DNA of 5,955 bases from Betaproteobacteria bacterium. GTDB taxonomy: Bacteria > Pseudomonadota > Gammaproteobacteria > Burkholderiales > SG8-39. The translations under genes and the position numbers were made by a program. Position 1 is the stretch's first letter, and each line of letters opens with the position of its first letter. The notes under the pieces are model-generated. The model made no database searches, was not told the DNA's origin, and saw nothing but the letters and a program-made list of their open reading frames with translations. The DNA lies in assembly GCA_009693435.1 (NCBI GenBank), contig SHXF01000165.1:1-5955 (forward strand), in the 5' to 3' direction. Below, one piece after another: positions 5,816 to 5,955 of the stretch.

Positions 5816-5955
5816 TCAAGTCTGAAGTGCAACCGCGTTATGATGCGAGTGTAGCTTCTTCCAGAAGACTTCGTGGGGTGTTTTGAAGCCGAGGCATTTT
5901 CTGGGGCGATGGTTGAGGTAGTGCATGGCGGCAGAGATGTCCTTTTGGGTGATTG
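5810..5955 (-). mobile_element. 3' end of an IS30-family insertion sequence
   Basis: The element is defined by the transposase tail. Its left boundary is not certain. In many IS30 relatives the terminal inverted repeat overlaps the last transposase codons; here that would be about 5810-5834, reading GTTGCACTTCAGACTTGAAT on the minus strand. The other end and any target duplication are outside the window. Confidence 0.7.
5816..5955 (-). CDS. IS30-family transposase, C-terminal 45 residues only
   Basis: Reading leftward from the window edge, the frame begins with ITQKDISAAMHYLNHRPRKC and continues with LGFKTPHEVFWKKL, ending VALQT and a TGA at 5816-5818. LNHRPRKCLGFKTPHEVF is the very characteristic C-terminal motif of IS30-family DDE transposases, which cut and join the element's ends. 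The catalytic acidic residues lie upstream, outside the window. The frame is intact here, with no internal stop or shift, so the element may be complete beyond the edge. It converges on the saccharopine-dehydrogenase-like gene. Confidence 0.9.
   Translation of the reverse strand, partial: ITQKDISAAMHYLNHRPRKCLGFKTPHEVFWKKLHSHHNAVALQT

Overview
The window looks like chromosomal DNA of a moderately GC-rich proteobacterium. A beta- or gammaproteobacterium is my inference from the styles of ChrA, TusA and the IS30 transposase; no rRNA or other marker gene is present to fix this. It holds five genes plus the tail of an insertion sequence. No tRNA, rRNA or CRISPR array was seen.

Left part (1-2676, minus strand). 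A long open frame enters from the left edge and runs unbroken for 768 codons, up to an ATG at 2304. It encodes a TPR protein with twelve exact 34-residue repeats, joined to a SPINDLY/OGT-like (GT41) glycosyltransferase domain whose C-terminus lies beyond base 1. The many short plus-strand frames across 64-2232 are shadows of this gene. Upstream of it, 72 bp away, is a small, AT-richer, lysine-rich gene of unknown function (2377-2676).

Middle (2729-4318). A full-length two-domain ChrA chromate transporter lies on the minus strand, 52 bp upstream of the small gene. ChrA, the small gene and the TPR-glycosyltransferase share a strand and short gaps, so they could be co-transcribed, although two small hairpins sit in the chrA/small-gene gap. 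A divergent, partly very AT-rich region separates chrA from the rightward genes and contains a consensus TATAAT box.

Right part (4319-5955, plus strand then minus). A TusA-family sulfur carrier is followed after 30 bp by a saccharopine-dehydrogenase-like NAD(P)-binding protein; the two form a likely operon. After a short noncoding stretch, the window ends inside the 3' end of an IS30-family transposase on the minus strand, so the right side abuts a mobile element.

There is no clear shared pathway: chromate efflux, sulfur transfer, an uncharacterised oxidoreductase-fold enzyme and a protein-glycosylation candidate are neighbours. The TPR-glycosyltransferase is the most interesting item. It has an asparagine ladder like that of human OGT, an apparent Lys-to-Arg change at a key active-site position, and no intervening domain between its two catalytic lobes.
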